Assembly (NCBI RefSeq): GCF_014269395.1
Contig: NZ_JACOGK010000009.1
Location: 1 to 64,000 of the forward strand
From: Megasphaera hominis
GTDB taxonomy: Bacteria > Bacillota > Negativicutes > Veillonellales > Megasphaeraceae
Direction: 5' to 3'
DNA length: 64,000 bases
Shown here: positions 26,502-36,593 of the stretch, piece by piece
How the letters are laid out: each line of letters opens with the position of its first letter
How positions within the stretch are numbered: the first letter of the stretch is position 1
Translations under genes and position numbers: made by a program
Notes under the pieces: generated by a model
The model's database searches: none
What the model was told of the DNA's origin: nothing
What the model saw: the letters and a program-made list of their open reading frames with translations, nothing else

Positions 26502-27007
26502 GGAAATCAGTCTGTCTGATCACGGCCTTCGTGGTCTTCATCTTGCAGGCTACGGTCTTGCCTTTTATCTTTGATGGCAGTACCCAGCCGAACCTGATTT
26601 TCCTTTTTGTCGTTCTCATGTCATTGCACTATGGCAAAAAGGTGGCCATCATTACGGCCCTCTTAGGCGGCTTTACGCAAGACGTGGTCCTGGGCAATTT
26701 CTTTGGTGTCCACCTCTTGCCGTATTTGATCATTGCCACGATTTGCAGCTATATTGGCCGGTATATTGAAGAAGAGCAGTGGCTCTTGACGCTGCTCCTG
26801 GTCCTCGGGGCGACGCTCTTTTATCTCGTCGTTACCTGTGGCGTCCTCTTCCTGGCCGGCCAGTATGTCCATCTCGTGGCGTACCTCGTCGAGTTCAGCC
26901 TGCCCATGCTCATTTATCACGGCGTCCTGGCCTTGCCGGTCAACCATTTTGTTTGGAAAATGAGCCGCCATGATTTGTACTACACCTTTATGGATTTTCG
27001 CCATTAA
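26498..27007 (+). CDS. mreD: Rod-shape protein MreD
   Basis: A 169-residue integral membrane protein with about five hydrophobic helices and the motif GGFTQDVVLGNFFGVHLLPYL typical of MreD. Its ATG overlaps the mreC stop (ATGA). Confidence 0.92.
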   Translation: MRKSVCLITAFVVFILQATVLPFIFDGSTQPNLIFLFVVLMSLHYGKKVAIITALLGGFTQDVVLGNFFGVHLLPYLIIATICSYIGRYIEEEQWLLTLLLVLGATLFYLVVTCGVLFLAGQYVHLVAYLVEFSLPMLIYHGVLALPVNHFVWKMSRHDLYYTFMDFRH

Positions 27008-27040
27008 GCTTGTGGACAAGGCGTACAAGGAGAATCATAC

Positions 27041-28882
27041 ATGCTTGAAGCTTTAATGAAAAAAAAGAACCAAGACGGGCGTTTTCGCTACCTCTATTGG
27101 ATCGTCATATTCATCTTTGCCGCGCTGATTTGCCGGCTCGTGTATTTGCAGCTCTTTGAAGGCAATTACTATCACGGCCTGGCCGATGGCAACCGCTTGC
27201 GGGCCATTCCGATTGCGGCCATGCGCGGTGTCATGTACGACCGGAACGGCCAGATTCTCGTTGGCTCCCGGCCTAGCTTTATGGTTACGTACGTGCCGAC
27301 AAAGAAAAAATTGACTGACGATGAGCTGCATACGTTGGCGCAGATCCTCAAGGTGCCCGAAGCAAAACTCAAGGAAAAAATGGAAAAAGGTAAGAATTCC
27401 TTCGAACCGACTGTGCTTGCCCAGGATTTGACACAGGATATCGTAACGCAAGTAGAAGAACGGCATAATGATCTGCCGGGGATTTCTGTCGACGTGCAGC
27501 CAATCCGTTACTATCCGTACAATAATATGGCCGCACAGGTCTTCGGCTACGTCGGCCAGATCGACGAAGAAGACTTGAAACGGCTCGAAGGGCAGGATGG
27601 CATTTCCAGCATCACCCAGATCGGCCGGGCCGGTCTCGAAGCGTATTACGATGATCTCTTGCGCGGCAAAGATGGTGGCCGCCAGGTAGAAGTCGACGCA
27701 GCTGGTACGCCTGTAAAGGAAATGGAACGGAAAAATCCCGTACCGGGACATAATTTCCACTTAACCATCGATTTGAACCTGCAGAAGGCTACAGAAGCTG
27801 CCATGGATCAGCAAATCGCCAACGGCATTGGTACACACGGTATTGCTGCCGTGGCCATCGACCCGAACACCGGGGCTGTTCTCGCCATGGCCAGCCGTCC
27901 GGCGTACAACCCGAACTGGTTTACGCGGGGCATTACAGAAAAAGAATGGGCCCAGATCAACGATAACCCCAATCATCCTATGGAAAACCGCGTCATTGCC
28001 GGTGAATATCCGCCAGGCTCGACGTTTAAGCTGATTACAGGGACGGCGGCACTGGAACTCAAAAAGGTTACGGCCGATGAAATGATCTTCGATAGCGGCC
28101 GTCACTGGCTCGTCGATATGCGTAACGCCGGTGGCGAAGCCCTGGGCTGGCTGAACTTCACAGAAGCGTTGGCTAAATCCGATAATGTCTATTTCTACGA
28201 AATGGGCCGTCGTGTAGGTATTGATAAATTGGCTGAATATGCACGCATGTTTGGCATGGGCAAAAAGACGGGCATCGCCCTGCGCGGTGAAGCCTCAGGT
28301 CTCGTTGCCAGTGAAGAATATAAGAAGAAGGTCTTTAATCAGGACTGGTATCTGGGCGATACGTTCAACTCGGCTATTGGCCAGGGCTTTCAGCTCGTCA
28401 CACCGCTGCAGGCTGCCATGATCGTCAGCGAAGTAGCCAACGGTGGTATCCAGTACAAACCCTTCCTCGTCAGCCGTATTGACAACCTGGATGGCACACC
28501 GTACAAGATTTTTGCGCCGGAACAGGTAGGTACCCTGTCGGTTTCCAAGTCGACCCTCGACCTGGTTCGCGAAGGCATGCGTAACGTTGCAGAAGAATCC
28601 GGTACAGCCGGGTCCCTCTTTGCCGGGTTCCCCATTCAGGTAGCCGGCAAGACAGGGACTGCCGAAAACTATGGCGGTGCAGACCATGCGTGGTTCGTAG
28701 CCTATGCGCCGTATGAACATCCGCGCATCGTCATTGCCGTTTTGACAGAACAGGGCGGCTACGGTGCTACGGCATCCGGCCCTATTGCCAAGACTATGCT
28801 GGAAGAATACTTCCACGTCGGTGCCTACGCTGATACGAAAGACAGCAGTAAAAATGGCAATGCATCAAATAAACAGCAGTAA
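27041..28882 (+). CDS. mrdA: Penicillin-binding protein 2 (elongation transpeptidase)
   Basis: A 613-residue class B PBP with one N-terminal helix, a dimerisation (pedestal) domain and a transpeptidase domain with the catalytic STFK (near residue 327), SDN (about 380) and KTG (about 536) motifs. It is the partner of RodA in lateral wall synthesis. AAGGAG precedes the ATG. A 30-bp gap to the MinD-like gene suggests one transcript. Confidence 0.95.
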   Translation: MLEALMKKKNQDGRFRYLYWIVIFIFAALICRLVYLQLFEGNYYHGLADGNRLRAIPIAAMRGVMYDRNGQILVGSRPSFMVTYVPTKKKLTDDELHTLAQILKVPEAKLKEKMEKGKNSFEPTVLAQDLTQDIVTQVEERHNDLPGISVDVQPIRYYPYNNMAAQVFGYVGQIDEEDLKRLEGQDGISSITQIGRAGLEAYYDDLLRGKDGGRQVEVDAAGTPVKEMERKNPVPGHNFHLTIDLNLQKATEAAMDQQIANGIGTHGIAAVAIDPNTGAVLAMASRPAYNPNWFTRGITEKEWAQINDNPNHPMENRVIAGEYPPGSTFKLITGTAALELKKVTADEMIFDSGRHWLVDMRNAGGEALGWLNFTEALAKSDNVYFYEMGRRVGIDKLAEYARMFGMGKKTGIALRGEASGLVASEEYKKKVFNQDWYLGDTFNSAIGQGFQLVTPLQAAMIVSEVANGGIQYKPFLVSRIDNLDGTPYKIFAPEQVGTLSVSKSTLDLVREGMRNVAEESGTAGSLFAGFPIQVAGKTGTAENYGGADHAWFVAYAPYEHPRIVIAVLTEQGGYGATASGPIAKTMLEEYFHVGAYADTKDSSKNGNASNKQQ

Positions 28883-28914
28883 GTAAAATAAACGAATAGG
28901 AAAGGAGAAGTTCC

Positions 28915-29943
28915 ATGTCCCAAATCATAGCTATAGCCTCCGGTAAGGGGGGTGTCGGCAAGACGCTGGTCACAGCTTCCCTGGCAGTTACGTTGGCCCG
29001 CCGCGGCCGCACGGTCCTGGCTGCCGATGCCGATATGGGCCTGCGCAACTTGGATTTGCTCTTCGGCGTTCAAGACGAGGTCCTCTATGATGCCGTCGAT
29101 ATTATGAAACGGCGTTGTAGTGCTGCTGAAGCGGTTATTCCCTTGTCGCCCTATCTCGATTTCCTGGCGGCAAGCCAGAAACACACGTGGGAAAAGGTCG
29201 ACGCACCGGGCTTTCAGTATACCCTCGATACGCTGAGCCGTACGTACGACTATATCCTCATCGACTGCCCGCCTGGCCGGGGCAACGCCTATAAGGATGC
29301 CGTAGCCATTGCGGACATGGTATTCTTCGTCGTAGAACCGACGTGGTCGTCCTTGCGTGATACAGGACGGGTCATGCAGTTTTGCAATAAACATAAACAG
29401 TTTAATTATGCTGTGGTCTTTAATAATTTTTACGCCTCCCGGCCGGGCTACGTCAGCCCTGATGAAGCCATGGCTGCGCTGAATGCAGAACACGTGGCAG
29501 GCCTCTTGCCCCACGATGATTTCGTTCATGCAGCCGGTCAGGACGGGGAGATCATGCACGTTTCCGGAGAGAATCCTTTTTTCCAGTCCTTGTCCCTCAT
29601 GTGTGACGCACTGCTTGAAGAAAGGCCCTTTGCCTGGGACGAAGCGATAACATTGCTGCCGTCTGCCGGTACCGTAGCTGTGGAGGCAGGCGAACCTGTG
29701 CCAAAAGCAGCTGAAGCGGCTCTGACGCTGCCAGCTGCAGCTATTGAAGAACTGCGTCAGGCCGCAGCCAGCTTGTCGCCGAACATGACCGGACCGTCCC
29801 CGGTAGAGGAAGATAAAACAGAACCGGAATTAGAAGTGGCCGACGTCCAGGCCGGGTCCCAGGCTGTATTGTCTCTGGCACCGCGTTTATCTGTGCGGCA
29901 GCGCCGTGACCAAAGCCGGGCCTGGCGTTCGTACCGCCGTTAG
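28915..29943 (+). CDS. MinD-like P-loop ATPase with extended C-terminus
   Basis: A 342-residue deviant-Walker ATPase (SGKGGVGKTLVTASLAV; ADADMGLRNLDLLFG; YILIDCPPGRG), close to MinD/FlhG. The family core ends near residue 245. About 95 further residues of Ala/Glu/Pro-rich linker end in an arginine-dense stretch (PRLSVRQRRDQSRAWRSYRR) instead of a standard amphipathic MinD membrane helix. It lies between mrdA and rodA with no minC or minE nearby. It may be a MinD serving the rod complex or division placement; its partner is unknown. Confidence 0.8.
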   Translation: MSQIIAIASGKGGVGKTLVTASLAVTLARRGRTVLAADADMGLRNLDLLFGVQDEVLYDAVDIMKRRCSAAEAVIPLSPYLDFLAASQKHTWEKVDAPGFQYTLDTLSRTYDYILIDCPPGRGNAYKDAVAIADMVFFVVEPTWSSLRDTGRVMQFCNKHKQFNYAVVFNNFYASRPGYVSPDEAMAALNAEHVAGLLPHDDFVHAAGQDGEIMHVSGENPFFQSLSLMCDALLEERPFAWDEAITLLPSAGTVAVEAGEPVPKAAEAALTLPAAAIEELRQAAASLSPNMTGPSPVEEDKTEPELEVADVQAGSQAVLSLAPRLSVRQRRDQSRAWRSYRR

Positions 29944-29955
29944 GAGTTATAGCGA

Positions 29956-31056
29956 ATGTTTAAAAGAGAATGGAGAAATTTGGATAAGGTCATGCTGGGC
30001 GTGACCATCTTGATCGTCTGCTGCAGCTTGTGCATTATCGGCAGTGCGACCCATATTAACCAAGGCGTCATCAATTACGATTTCGTCGTCAAGCAGGGCG
30101 TGGCGTTTGTCTTCAACTTGCTCATCGTCCTGTTTTTCAGCCGCTACGATTACACGAAGCTGAAACGGTTCGCCAAGCCGCTGTATGGGATTAACCTCAT
30201 CGTCCTCTTGGCGGTTATGTTTGTCGGCACGTCGGCTTTAGGGGCTCAGCGCTGGATTCAGCTCGGACCGATTACGATTCAGCCGTCGGAATTTTCCAAG
30301 CTGATTATGATCATCTGTACTGCCGCCCTTTTATCAGACCGTATTGGTAAGCTCAATACGTGGCGCAGTCTCCTCCCTATTGCCTTGTTCGTCGGCATTC
30401 CCTTCCTGCTCGTTTTGAAGCAGCCTGACTTGGGCACGAGTCTGGTCTTCCTGGCCATTGCCTTGGGGATGCTCTTCATTTCCAATATTAAGATGTCCCT
30501 CTTGCGTAATGCAGCTATCGTAGGCATCATCCTGGCGCCCATTGGCTGGCATTTCCTGAAGGACTATCAGAAGTCCCGTATCCTCGTCTTCCTCGATCCG
30601 AACGCCGATCCCTTTGGCGCTGGTTATCATATTATCCAGTCCAAGATTGCCATCGGCTCAGGGGAGCTTTTCGGCAAGGGGCTGTTCCAGGGCACACAGA
30701 GCCAGCTCAACTTCCTGCCGGAAAACCATACGGACTTTATCTTTTCCGTTATTGGTGAAGAACTCGGCTTCTTAGGCTGTCTCTTCATCCTGTTTCTGTA
30801 TTTTATCCTCATTTACCGTGGTCTCATTACAGCCAAGGAATGTAAAGACCCCTTCGGCATGCTTCTGGCGACAGGCATCGTCTCCATGTGGGCCTTCCAG
30901 ATTCTTGTCAACGTCGGTATGACCTGCGGCATCATGCCGGTTACAGGCATTCCGCTGCCCTTTATGAGCTACGGTGTCAGTGCCTTGACGACAAATATGA
31001 TGGCCATGGGGATACTCATGAGTATTTATATGCGTCAGCAAACCATGATTTTCTGA
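29956..31056 (+). CDS. rodA: Peptidoglycan glycosyltransferase RodA
   Basis: A 366-residue SEDS-family polymerase with about ten hydrophobic helices and the family landmarks GAQRWIQLGPITIQPSEFSKL, LKQPDLGTSL, NFLPENHTDFIFSVIGEE and GIPLPFMSYGVSAL. It polymerises lipid II with PBP2. It is the last gene of the rod operon. Confidence 0.96.
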   Translation: MFKREWRNLDKVMLGVTILIVCCSLCIIGSATHINQGVINYDFVVKQGVAFVFNLLIVLFFSRYDYTKLKRFAKPLYGINLIVLLAVMFVGTSALGAQRWIQLGPITIQPSEFSKLIMIICTAALLSDRIGKLNTWRSLLPIALFVGIPFLLVLKQPDLGTSLVFLAIALGMLFISNIKMSLLRNAAIVGIILAPIGWHFLKDYQKSRILVFLDPNADPFGAGYHIIQSKIAIGSGELFGKGLFQGTQSQLNFLPENHTDFIFSVIGEELGFLGCLFILFLYFILIYRGLITAKECKDPFGMLLATGIVSMWAFQILVNVGMTCGIMPVTGIPLPFMSYGVSALTTNMMAMGILMSIYMRQQTMIF

Positions 31057-31071
31057 ATTGTCCCGCAGTGC

Positions 31072-31092
31072 AGCCTCATGCCGCCCTGCGGG
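31072..31092 (+). terminator. G/C hairpin after rodA
   Basis: CCCGCAG and CTGCGGG form a 7-bp stem 16 bases after the rodA stop. A T-run is lacking, so it may pause rather than terminate. Confidence 0.45.
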
Positions 31093-31132
31093 CTGTCTTA
31101 TGCATACTCAATTTCTGATAGGAGGTTTTCCT

Positions 31133-33025
31133 TTGTCACGAACTGTTGTTATAGATCCTGTCCTTTTGAGTAAGGTCAGCAAACCTGCCCGCTATGTAGG
31201 CGGCGAATGGAACAGCGTCGTCAAGAATCATGAAGACGTGAAGCTTACTGTAGCCTACTGTTTCCCCGATGTCTATGAAGTGGCCATGAGCCATTTGGGC
31301 CTGCGCATCCTTTATGCGCTTCTCAACGAACGGGACGACGTAGCCGCTGAACGGGTATATGCACCGTGGCCCGATATGGAAGCGCTCATGCGTCAAAAGG
31401 GCTATCCCTTGTATTCTCTGGAAACAAAGACGCCTGTCGTCGATTTCGATTTTGTCGGCTTTACGCTGCAGTATGAAATGAGCTTCAGCAACATCCTTAA
31501 TATGCTCGATTTGGCAGGGATTCCCATGTTTTCCAAAGACCGCGGGGAAGATATGCCCCTCGTCGTCGCCGGCGGTCCCTGCGCTTACAACGCAGAACCA
31601 TTGGCTGATTACATCGATCTTTTTTGCCTGGGCGAATCGGAAGAATCTGTACAGCTTCTGGCTGATACGATTATTGAATGGAAAGAACAGGGCAAACCGG
31701 GCGGTAAGAAAGGCCTTTTGAAGACCCTCGCGACCCAGCAGGGCAACTACGTACCGGCCTTCTATACGCCGCATTATACGGCAGACGGAGCCTTCGACTT
31801 TCTTGAAGTAACTGAACCGGGCGTACCGGCAACGATTGAAAAATGCGTCGTCGCCGATGAAGAACACGTCTTTTTCCCGACCAAGCCCATCGTGCCCAAT
31901 ATCGACATCGTCCACAACCGCGCCGTCCTGGAACTTTTCCGGGGTTGCAGCCGGGGCTGTCGCTTTTGCCAGGCTGGCATGCTCTATCGTCCGGTCCGGG
32001 AAAAGACACCGGAACATCTGGTACAGCTGGCCCGTCAGATTATCGATAATTCCGGCTATAATGAAATTTCTCTCATGAGCCTTAGTTCGGCAGACTATTC
32101 CTGTTTGCCGGAACTGGTCGATCAGCTCCTGGAAGAATTTAAAGACCAGAAGGTCAGCGTCAGCCTGCCATCCCTGCGTATTGACAGCTTTTCCATCGAC
32201 ATTGCCAAGAAGGTCCAGCAGGTCCGTAAGAGCGGCCTGACCCTGGCGCCGGAAGCCGGAACCCAGCGTTTGCGCGACGTCATCAACAAGGGCGTTACGG
32301 AAGAAAACCTCATGCAGGCCTGTGAAAACGCCTTCCGCAACGGCTGGTCTACAGTAAAGCTTTATTTCATGATGGGCCTGCCTACGGAAACGGACGAAGA
32401 CCTGGCAGGTATTGCTGATCTGGCCTACAAGGTGCTTAACCTGTACCGCCAGATTACGCATAAAAACAACGGCAAGGTGACCGTCTCCGTGTCGAGCTTT
32501 GTGCCAAAGACGCACACGTCCTTCCAGTGGTTTGGCCAGCTGCCCGTGGCAGAAATCGAACGGAAGCAGCAGTACCTGAAGAGCCTCATCCGGGATAAGC
32601 ACATTTCCTACCACTACCACGATGCCCGTACGGGCCATATGGAAGCTGCCTTTGCCCGCGGTGACCGCCGCCTGGGCGCCGTCCTTTACGAAGCGTGGAA
32701 GCTGGGCTGCAAATTCGACGGCTGGACGGAACTGTTCGATTACGACAAGTGGCTTACAGCTTTCAAGAATGCCGGTGTTGATCCGGATTATTACGCAGCC
32801 CGCACGCGGGATGTGGATGAACCGCTGCCGTGGGACCACTTGGCTGATGGCGCCTCCAAGGCCTTCCTGAAACGGGAATGGCAGCGCGCCCTGCAGGGTG
32901 AACTGACCCACGACTGCCGTCATTTGAGCTGTACTGGCTGCGGTGTATGTAACGAATTAGGCGTTTCTATTGTGGACCATAAGGAAGGAGAGGCTAGCCA
33001 TGGAAAGACTACGTTTAGCTGTTAA
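31133..33025 (+). CDS. TIGR03960-type radical SAM protein
   Basis: A 630-residue protein with an N-terminal B12-binding-like region, a radical SAM core whose CxxxCxxC is CSRGCRFCQ (Cys near residues 271, 275 and 278), and a C-terminal cysteine cluster CRHLSCTGCGVC that could hold a second Fe-S centre. It starts at a TTG with AGGAGG upstream; an in-frame extension overlapping rodA was rejected. The substrate is unknown. The family nearly always neighbours TIGR03936 (as here) and often rng, suggesting RNA or ribosome-linked chemistry, which is inference. Confidence 0.9.
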   Translation: MSRTVVIDPVLLSKVSKPARYVGGEWNSVVKNHEDVKLTVAYCFPDVYEVAMSHLGLRILYALLNERDDVAAERVYAPWPDMEALMRQKGYPLYSLETKTPVVDFDFVGFTLQYEMSFSNILNMLDLAGIPMFSKDRGEDMPLVVAGGPCAYNAEPLADYIDLFCLGESEESVQLLADTIIEWKEQGKPGGKKGLLKTLATQQGNYVPAFYTPHYTADGAFDFLEVTEPGVPATIEKCVVADEEHVFFPTKPIVPNIDIVHNRAVLELFRGCSRGCRFCQAGMLYRPVREKTPEHLVQLARQIIDNSGYNEISLMSLSSADYSCLPELVDQLLEEFKDQKVSVSLPSLRIDSFSIDIAKKVQQVRKSGLTLAPEAGTQRLRDVINKGVTEENLMQACENAFRNGWSTVKLYFMMGLPTETDEDLAGIADLAYKVLNLYRQITHKNNGKVTVSVSSFVPKTHTSFQWFGQLPVAEIERKQQYLKSLIRDKHISYHYHDARTGHMEAAFARGDRRLGAVLYEAWKLGCKFDGWTELFDYDKWLTAFKNAGVDPDYYAARTRDVDEPLPWDHLADGASKAFLKREWQRALQGELTHDCRHLSCTGCGVCNELGVSIVDHKEGEASHGKTTFSC

Positions 33026-33710
33026 AAAAGACGGGGCCCTTCAATTCCTGTCCCATCTTGATTTTGCCCGGGCCGTGCGCTACGTCATCGTCCGCGCTCA
33101 TTTGCCCATTAATTACTCCGAAGGCTTTAATCCCCATATGAAGCTGAGCTTTGCTTCGGCTCTCGGTGTTGGCGTCTGTGCTGACGTAGAATATCTTGAC
33201 ATGGAGCTGGCAGAAAAAATACCTGTGCAGGAAGTCATGGAACGCATGAATGCCCAGTCGCCCGACGGTTTTGCCGTTCTCGACGGCCACTATATCGACG
33301 CCAAGGCTCCGAAGCTCATGGCTATGGCCAATTACGCCGTATACGATCTCTTTGGACCGGCTACAGCACCGCTCGACCAGGCCGGACTTGATGCTGTTTT
33401 GCGCCGCTTTAATGACGACGCAGATATTACCTTCGAAAAGGTATCTATAAAAGGCAAGCATAAGGCCAGGGAAATTCACGTCAAGGACCATGTCATCGAA
33501 CCCCTGACGGGCACTATTAAAGACGACCGCATCACCATCCGTGCCGGCATCTACCAGACGGCAGACGGCGCCATTAAGCCTCAGGAGGTCTGGGACATTC
33601 TGGTCAACTCCTTTGAGCTTCCTGCCGTAGCCGACCTGATGCTGGCCCGGCGCCGCGCCATTTATACACGGAAAGACGGGGAAAACCGTTCTCTTTTTGC
33701 CATTGAATAA
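33000..33710 (+). CDS. TIGR03936/DUF2344 radical-SAM-linked protein
   Basis: A 236-residue protein starting MERLRLAVKKDGALQFLSHLDFARA, with NYSEGFNPHMKLSFASALGVGV, the conserved opening of DUF2344. In some organisms it is fused to the TIGR03960 protein; here the genes overlap by 26 bp, so the pair is probably made in equal amounts. ATG 33000 follows AGGAGAGG. Molecular function is unknown. Confidence 0.9.
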   Translation: MERLRLAVKKDGALQFLSHLDFARAVRYVIVRAHLPINYSEGFNPHMKLSFASALGVGVCADVEYLDMELAEKIPVQEVMERMNAQSPDGFAVLDGHYIDAKAPKLMAMANYAVYDLFGPATAPLDQAGLDAVLRRFNDDADITFEKVSIKGKHKAREIHVKDHVIEPLTGTIKDDRITIRAGIYQTADGAIKPQEVWDILVNSFELPAVADLMLARRRAIYTRKDGENRSLFAIE

Positions 33711-33752
33711 TACGATTCGGCCTACATGGCTTGTACGACAGGAGGTGATTTC

Positions 33753-35186
33753 ATGAAACTGATTATCGGCAACATCATGCCCGAAGAAACGCGCATGGCC
33801 GTCGTCGAAGACGGTGTCCTCAAGGATTTTTCCGTCGAACGGGACGATGAAAACCACATTGTCAATCACATTTACCGCGGTACTATCCAGAACATCCTGC
33901 CTGCCATGCAGGCAGCCTTCGTGAATATCGGCCGCCGCAAGAACGCCTTTCTCGCCATGAGCGATATTTTTCCGCGGGCAGCGACAAAGAAACAAATTCA
34001 ACAAACCCGCATTTCCGTTGGCCAGAGCGTCCTCGTCCAGGTCATCAAGGAAGAGCAGGGCAGCAAGGGCGCCAAGGTAACGGCCAACGTCAGTATTGCC
34101 GGCCGGTATGCCGTTCTCATGCCGACGGTAGACTATATCGGCGTATCGAAGAAGATCCGTGATGAAGAAGAACGGAACCGTCTGCGCCAGATTGCGGGTG
34201 ACCTCAAGCCCAAGGGCATGGGCATCATCATCCGTACCGTCGCCAAGGGCGTAAAGGAAGCCGATTTGACGGCCGACATCCAGTATCTCCTGCATACGTG
34301 GGAAAGCGTCGAGCGACGCTACAAGCTGGCTAAAAAGCCGAAGCTCTTATACAGAGAAGCCGATCTCGTCATGCGCACCGTCCGGGACCATTGCACGAGC
34401 GACGTCAAGAAGGTCATCGTTGACGACAAGGACGCGTATGAACGCATGTGCCAGGTTTTCCCGGGTGACGAATGGCGCAACCGTATCGAACTCTATCAGG
34501 GTCAGGACCCCATCTTCGATGCGTACCACCTGGAAGAACAGGTCCAATCCCTCATGGCCAGGGAAGTCCCTCTGCCATCGGGGGGCAACCTGATCATCGA
34601 CCGTACGGAAGCCCTGACTGTGGTCGACGTCAATAGTGCCCGGTACACGGGTAGCAGCACCCTTCAGGACACGATTTTCCACGTCAACAAGGAAGCCGCT
34701 GTAGAGATTGCCAGACAGTTACGGCTCCGCGATATTGGCGGCATTATCCTCATCGATTTCATCGATATGGCTCAGCCTGCACGGCGTAAGGAAATCCTCG
34801 ACATCCTGGCCAGAGAAACGGCGTCCGATTGTTCTAAAACCCATGTCTTAGGCATGACGGCCCTCAATCTGGTAGAAATTACACGTCGTAAGTCCCGTCA
34901 GAGCCTGCATCAGGTCCAGTTCAGCCCCTGCAATATTTGCGGCGGCTCAGGCTATCTCTTTGCCCCGGAAACGGTGGCCATTCAGATTATCCGCCGCCTG
35001 CGTCATCTGGTCCAGGTCAAACATATCAAAGGTGACCTGGAAATCTGTGCCCACGCTGACGTCCTGGCCATCCTGAAAGAAAAGAAACGCCGGGAAGGAC
35101 TGGAACGGGAGCTGGCCCGTACCTTATACTTTGAAGAAAGCACCCACCCCAACCGGGAAGTATACTCTATCCTGTCTAAGGCATAA
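33753..35186 (+). CDS. rng: Ribonuclease G/E family endonuclease
   Basis: A 477-residue RNase G-like enzyme. An N-terminal S1 domain is interrupted by MQAAFVNIGRRKNAFLAMSD, the DNase I-like catalytic region holds DRTEALTVVDVNSARY and LRDIGGIILIDFIDM, and the Zn-link cysteines are in CNICGGSGY. It lacks the long degradosome tail of RNase E. Expected roles are 16S rRNA 5' maturation and mRNA decay. AGGAGGTGA precedes the ATG. rplU-rpmA, the frequent downstream genes, are not present. Confidence 0.95.
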   Translation: MKLIIGNIMPEETRMAVVEDGVLKDFSVERDDENHIVNHIYRGTIQNILPAMQAAFVNIGRRKNAFLAMSDIFPRAATKKQIQQTRISVGQSVLVQVIKEEQGSKGAKVTANVSIAGRYAVLMPTVDYIGVSKKIRDEEERNRLRQIAGDLKPKGMGIIIRTVAKGVKEADLTADIQYLLHTWESVERRYKLAKKPKLLYREADLVMRTVRDHCTSDVKKVIVDDKDAYERMCQVFPGDEWRNRIELYQGQDPIFDAYHLEEQVQSLMAREVPLPSGGNLIIDRTEALTVVDVNSARYTGSSTLQDTIFHVNKEAAVEIARQLRLRDIGGIILIDFIDMAQPARRKEILDILARETASDCSKTHVLGMTALNLVEITRRKSRQSLHQVQFSPCNICGGSGYLFAPETVAIQIIRRLRHLVQVKHIKGDLEICAHADVLAILKEKKRREGLERELARTLYFEESTHPNREVYSILSKA

Positions 35187-35280
35187 CCTTCTGGCAAGCT
35201 GAGGTAGTGTCGCCGGCCCTATGGGACCGATGACGCTAAAGGGACATTTAAGTACCATTTAATACCAAGGAGAATCTATC

Positions 35281-36593
35281 ATGAAACTAGCGGCAACCTG
35301 CGTAACCCTTTGTCTTGCCGCCTTGTCGTTTGGCACTGTCCTGGCAGCGCCGGCGACGCCGGAAGAGACCCAGGCTGCGTTGCGATATACAGCGGCCTGG
35401 GCCTCTTTGGCATCGTATGGCGATAAAGCGGGTCAAATGGCACGACGGGAATTTACAAACGACGGCTGGCAATATACCTATTATGACCGGCGCGATAAGA
35501 AATCAGACGTCCAGTACGTACTCCTGCGTAAGCCCCAGGATCAGACAGCACCGGCTATTTTAGCGATGACCGGCACGACGAACCTGGCTGACGTACGCAG
35601 TGACCTGCGTACGCATGGCGTGCCTTTTAAAGGCCAGGCTGTAACGGGCCCTGAAGCACCACGTGTACACCAGGGCTTTTGGGACTACACACAGGCCATC
35701 CTCAACACGCCCTTAGAGGACACGACAAAGGAGCCGGTCCTGGCTTCCGCTCTTATCCACGCTGATGAAAAAGCACCGGCCGGCGTGCTCCTGACCGGTC
35801 ACAGCTTAGGCGGCGCAGCAGCAACGCTGACAGCTGTCTGGCTGGCCGGCCAAGGCGTGGGGCCGGAACAAATCCGCACCATTACCTTCGGCGCTCCGGC
35901 CGTAGGCAACAAGTACTTCGTCCGTGATTATGACGGCCAGTTTCATTTGGACCGCATCGTTCTTAAAGGGGATCCCGTGCTGGGACTCCTGCAGACTTTC
36001 CATATGGGCTATGTCCAGTTCCCGGAGGAAACCGTTTGGCAAGAAACGGGCTATACGCCCTATTTCCCGCACTCTATGATCGTCTACGCTGACTTGCCGT
36101 GCGACACTATTACGACGCTTTGTGGGGCCAAAATGGAGGCTCTTTCTATAAACCGGCACAGTCAAAGGGGACGTCGCCAGTCTATATTGCACCTGTTACC
36201 GTCCTGATCGACCCGGATTTGGCATCCAGTGCGGATTACATAAAAGCGGCAGTAGCGGACCGTCTGTCCCACACACATGGGGGAGCTGTCTTTTCTGAAA
36301 ATACAGAAGAAAATCCATCCTATGCCGACCTGGCTATAGCTGCTAAGCGTGTCGGCAAGACGGAACTGCTGACCGAAGTAATCAGCGTCCACAAGGTGAA
36401 ACAGGAAGAAGAAACGTATGCGGTCAGCGTAAGCCAGGTCTGGCGGCATATCGATGGTCGTCTCCTTAGGGCAGAGCAGTATACGACAGATACGAAAGAA
36501 CTGACACCTCTGTTAGCCGTAATTTACGGGCATGACGAGGTTGATAGAGAAGAAAATAAAAAGAGTGATAAAGAATTATTAAGAGTAAATTAG
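35281..36593 (+). pseudogene. Secreted class 3 lipase, split by a frameshift
   Basis: The first frame (35281-36207) has a signal peptide (LAATCVTLCLAALSFGTVLAA), the nucleophile elbow GHSLGG (Ser near residue 175), FGAPAVGNKYF, a candidate Asp in LKGDPVLG and His in FPHSM. Around 36097-36101 coding passes to the -1 frame (36099-36593: RHYYDALWGQNGGSFYKPAQ, VTVLIDPDLASSADYI and so on), while the first frame runs on as unrelated basic sequence. One original gene of about 437 codons is inferred. No slippery heptamer is visible, so mutation or sequencing error is likelier than recoding. The catalytic triad lies in the first part. Confidence 0.75.

Noticed and set aside
31136..32923. 595-codon minus-strand open frame opposite the radical-SAM gene
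   Set aside because: It is a shadow of the TIGR03960 gene, which carries CxxxCxxC and a good ribosome site.
35187..35280. Imperfect hairpin region between rng and the lipase gene as a riboswitch or terminator
   Set aside because: The pairing is interrupted, no T-run follows and no known riboswitch core is recognisable.
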